Source of the DNA: Chrysemys picta bellii
Lineage: Eukaryota; Chordata; Testudines; Emydidae
Length of the DNA: 64,000 nucleotides
Assembly: GCF_011386835.1 (NCBI RefSeq)
Contig: NC_088792.1
Location: forward strand, 59,958,081 to 60,022,080
Direction of reading: 5' to 3'
The translations under genes and the position numbers were made by a program. Of the stretch, positions 63,520-64,000 are shown piece by piece (within the stretch, counting starts at the first letter, position 1; each line of letters opens with the position of its first letter). The notes beneath the pieces are model-generated. The model worked only from the letters and a program-made list of their open reading frames with translations. It did not search any database and was not told where the DNA came from.

Positions 63520-64000
63520 GGCCTGTCTACACTACAGTCTTAAGCAGACCTATGTTACGTTGACTTACAGCCACTGCAGTAATTACTGTGTTGGCTGATG
63601 TCCACACTACCTTCCTTCTGTCAAAGGTGCATGTCCTCACCAGGAGTGCTTCCACCGACTGAAGAGGGGCATTGTGGAGGGCTGAGAGCCCGGGCTTCTC
63701 ACCTCTGCCAGGGAGATCCACACCCAGAGTCTGGTTACCATGCTCCCAGCGGGGAACAGGGAGCCAGGACCTCAGGGGGCAGCAGGGCTCCAGTGGGGAG
63801 CCTGGGCGGCAGCCCAAGCTGGAACCCTGGGTGGCAGCCTGACTTGGAGCAGAGACCAGCCACCCAGCTGGGGAGCCAGGAGCTGACTTTCTTGTCAATT
63901 TCATGGCTCCAGAGGAACTATTAAATTGACAAGACTGACAGCCAACAGTTGACAGAAGGAGCAGTGTCTACACAGACACTGCCTGCCCTAACTACAACAA
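63520..64000. mobile_element. Harbinger-like element or MITE, running off the window
   Basis: Starts GGCCTGTCTACACTACAG, close to the Myb-end terminus of the two Harbingers here. The other terminus lies outside the window. The visible 480 bp has no domain-bearing frame; frames on both strands near 63527-63924 appear compositional. Confidence 0.55.

Overview
The window reads as intergenic or intronic vertebrate DNA from a turtle, most likely a cryptodire. The main evidence is four copies of the tRNA-derived turtle SINE (Cry / tortoise Pol III type), alongside CR1 LINEs, ancient MIRs, long PIF/Harbinger elements and DIRS-type sequence. I found no host protein-coding exon, tRNA, rRNA or CRISPR array. 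Nearly every recognisable reading frame belongs to a mobile element. Family names are from recognition, not a database search. Many boundaries rest on target-site duplications (TSDs) read directly from the sequence.

Layout. 0.8-4.4 kb: antisense 3' end of an LTR element, a SINE, a decayed DIRS tyrosine recombinase with its terminal repeats, and another SINE. 4.5-16 kb: mostly featureless AT-rich DNA with short MITEs. 16.5-19.5 kb: MIR, a CR1 fragment carrying an ORF1 esterase and ORF2 endonuclease, and a mariner-like non-autonomous element. 20.3-32.7 kb: an A-rich degenerate endogenous retrovirus with a recognisable 3' LTR. It is interrupted at 23282-28548 by a PIF/Harbinger transposon, which is itself interrupted by a 421-bp solo LTR. 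32.8-34.6 kb: a hAT-like element containing a Harbinger MITE. 34.76-39.95 kb: a second Harbinger in opposite orientation, containing a hAT element.

40.5-43.6 kb: one CR1 inserted into another. 44.9-45.2 and 61.7-61.9 kb: two hairpin-headed, Penelope-like insertions with perfect TSDs. 46.66-56.58 kb: a GC-rich block best explained as a Tx1-clade LINE (ORF1 plus endonuclease/RT ORF2) inserted near one end of a TATA-bearing, VNTR-rich LTR-like unit. 56.9-58.7 kb: a MIR split by a solo LTR. 58.7-62.7 kb: a hAT MITE, then an antisense CR1 split by a hAT element and a Penelope-like element. The window ends inside another Harbinger-like terminus.

How the genes work together. Each Harbinger copy has a DDE transposase and a two-exon Myb/SANT DNA-binding protein, transcribed convergently. 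Within the Myb intron, on the transposase strand, both copies also keep a third ORF of about 95 codons that I do not recognise. Two diverged copies share about 60% of its residues, so it is the best candidate here for an undescribed component. The Tx1 LINE has an ATGA stop/start overlap between ORF1 and ORF2, and one in-frame TGA splits an otherwise open ORF2.
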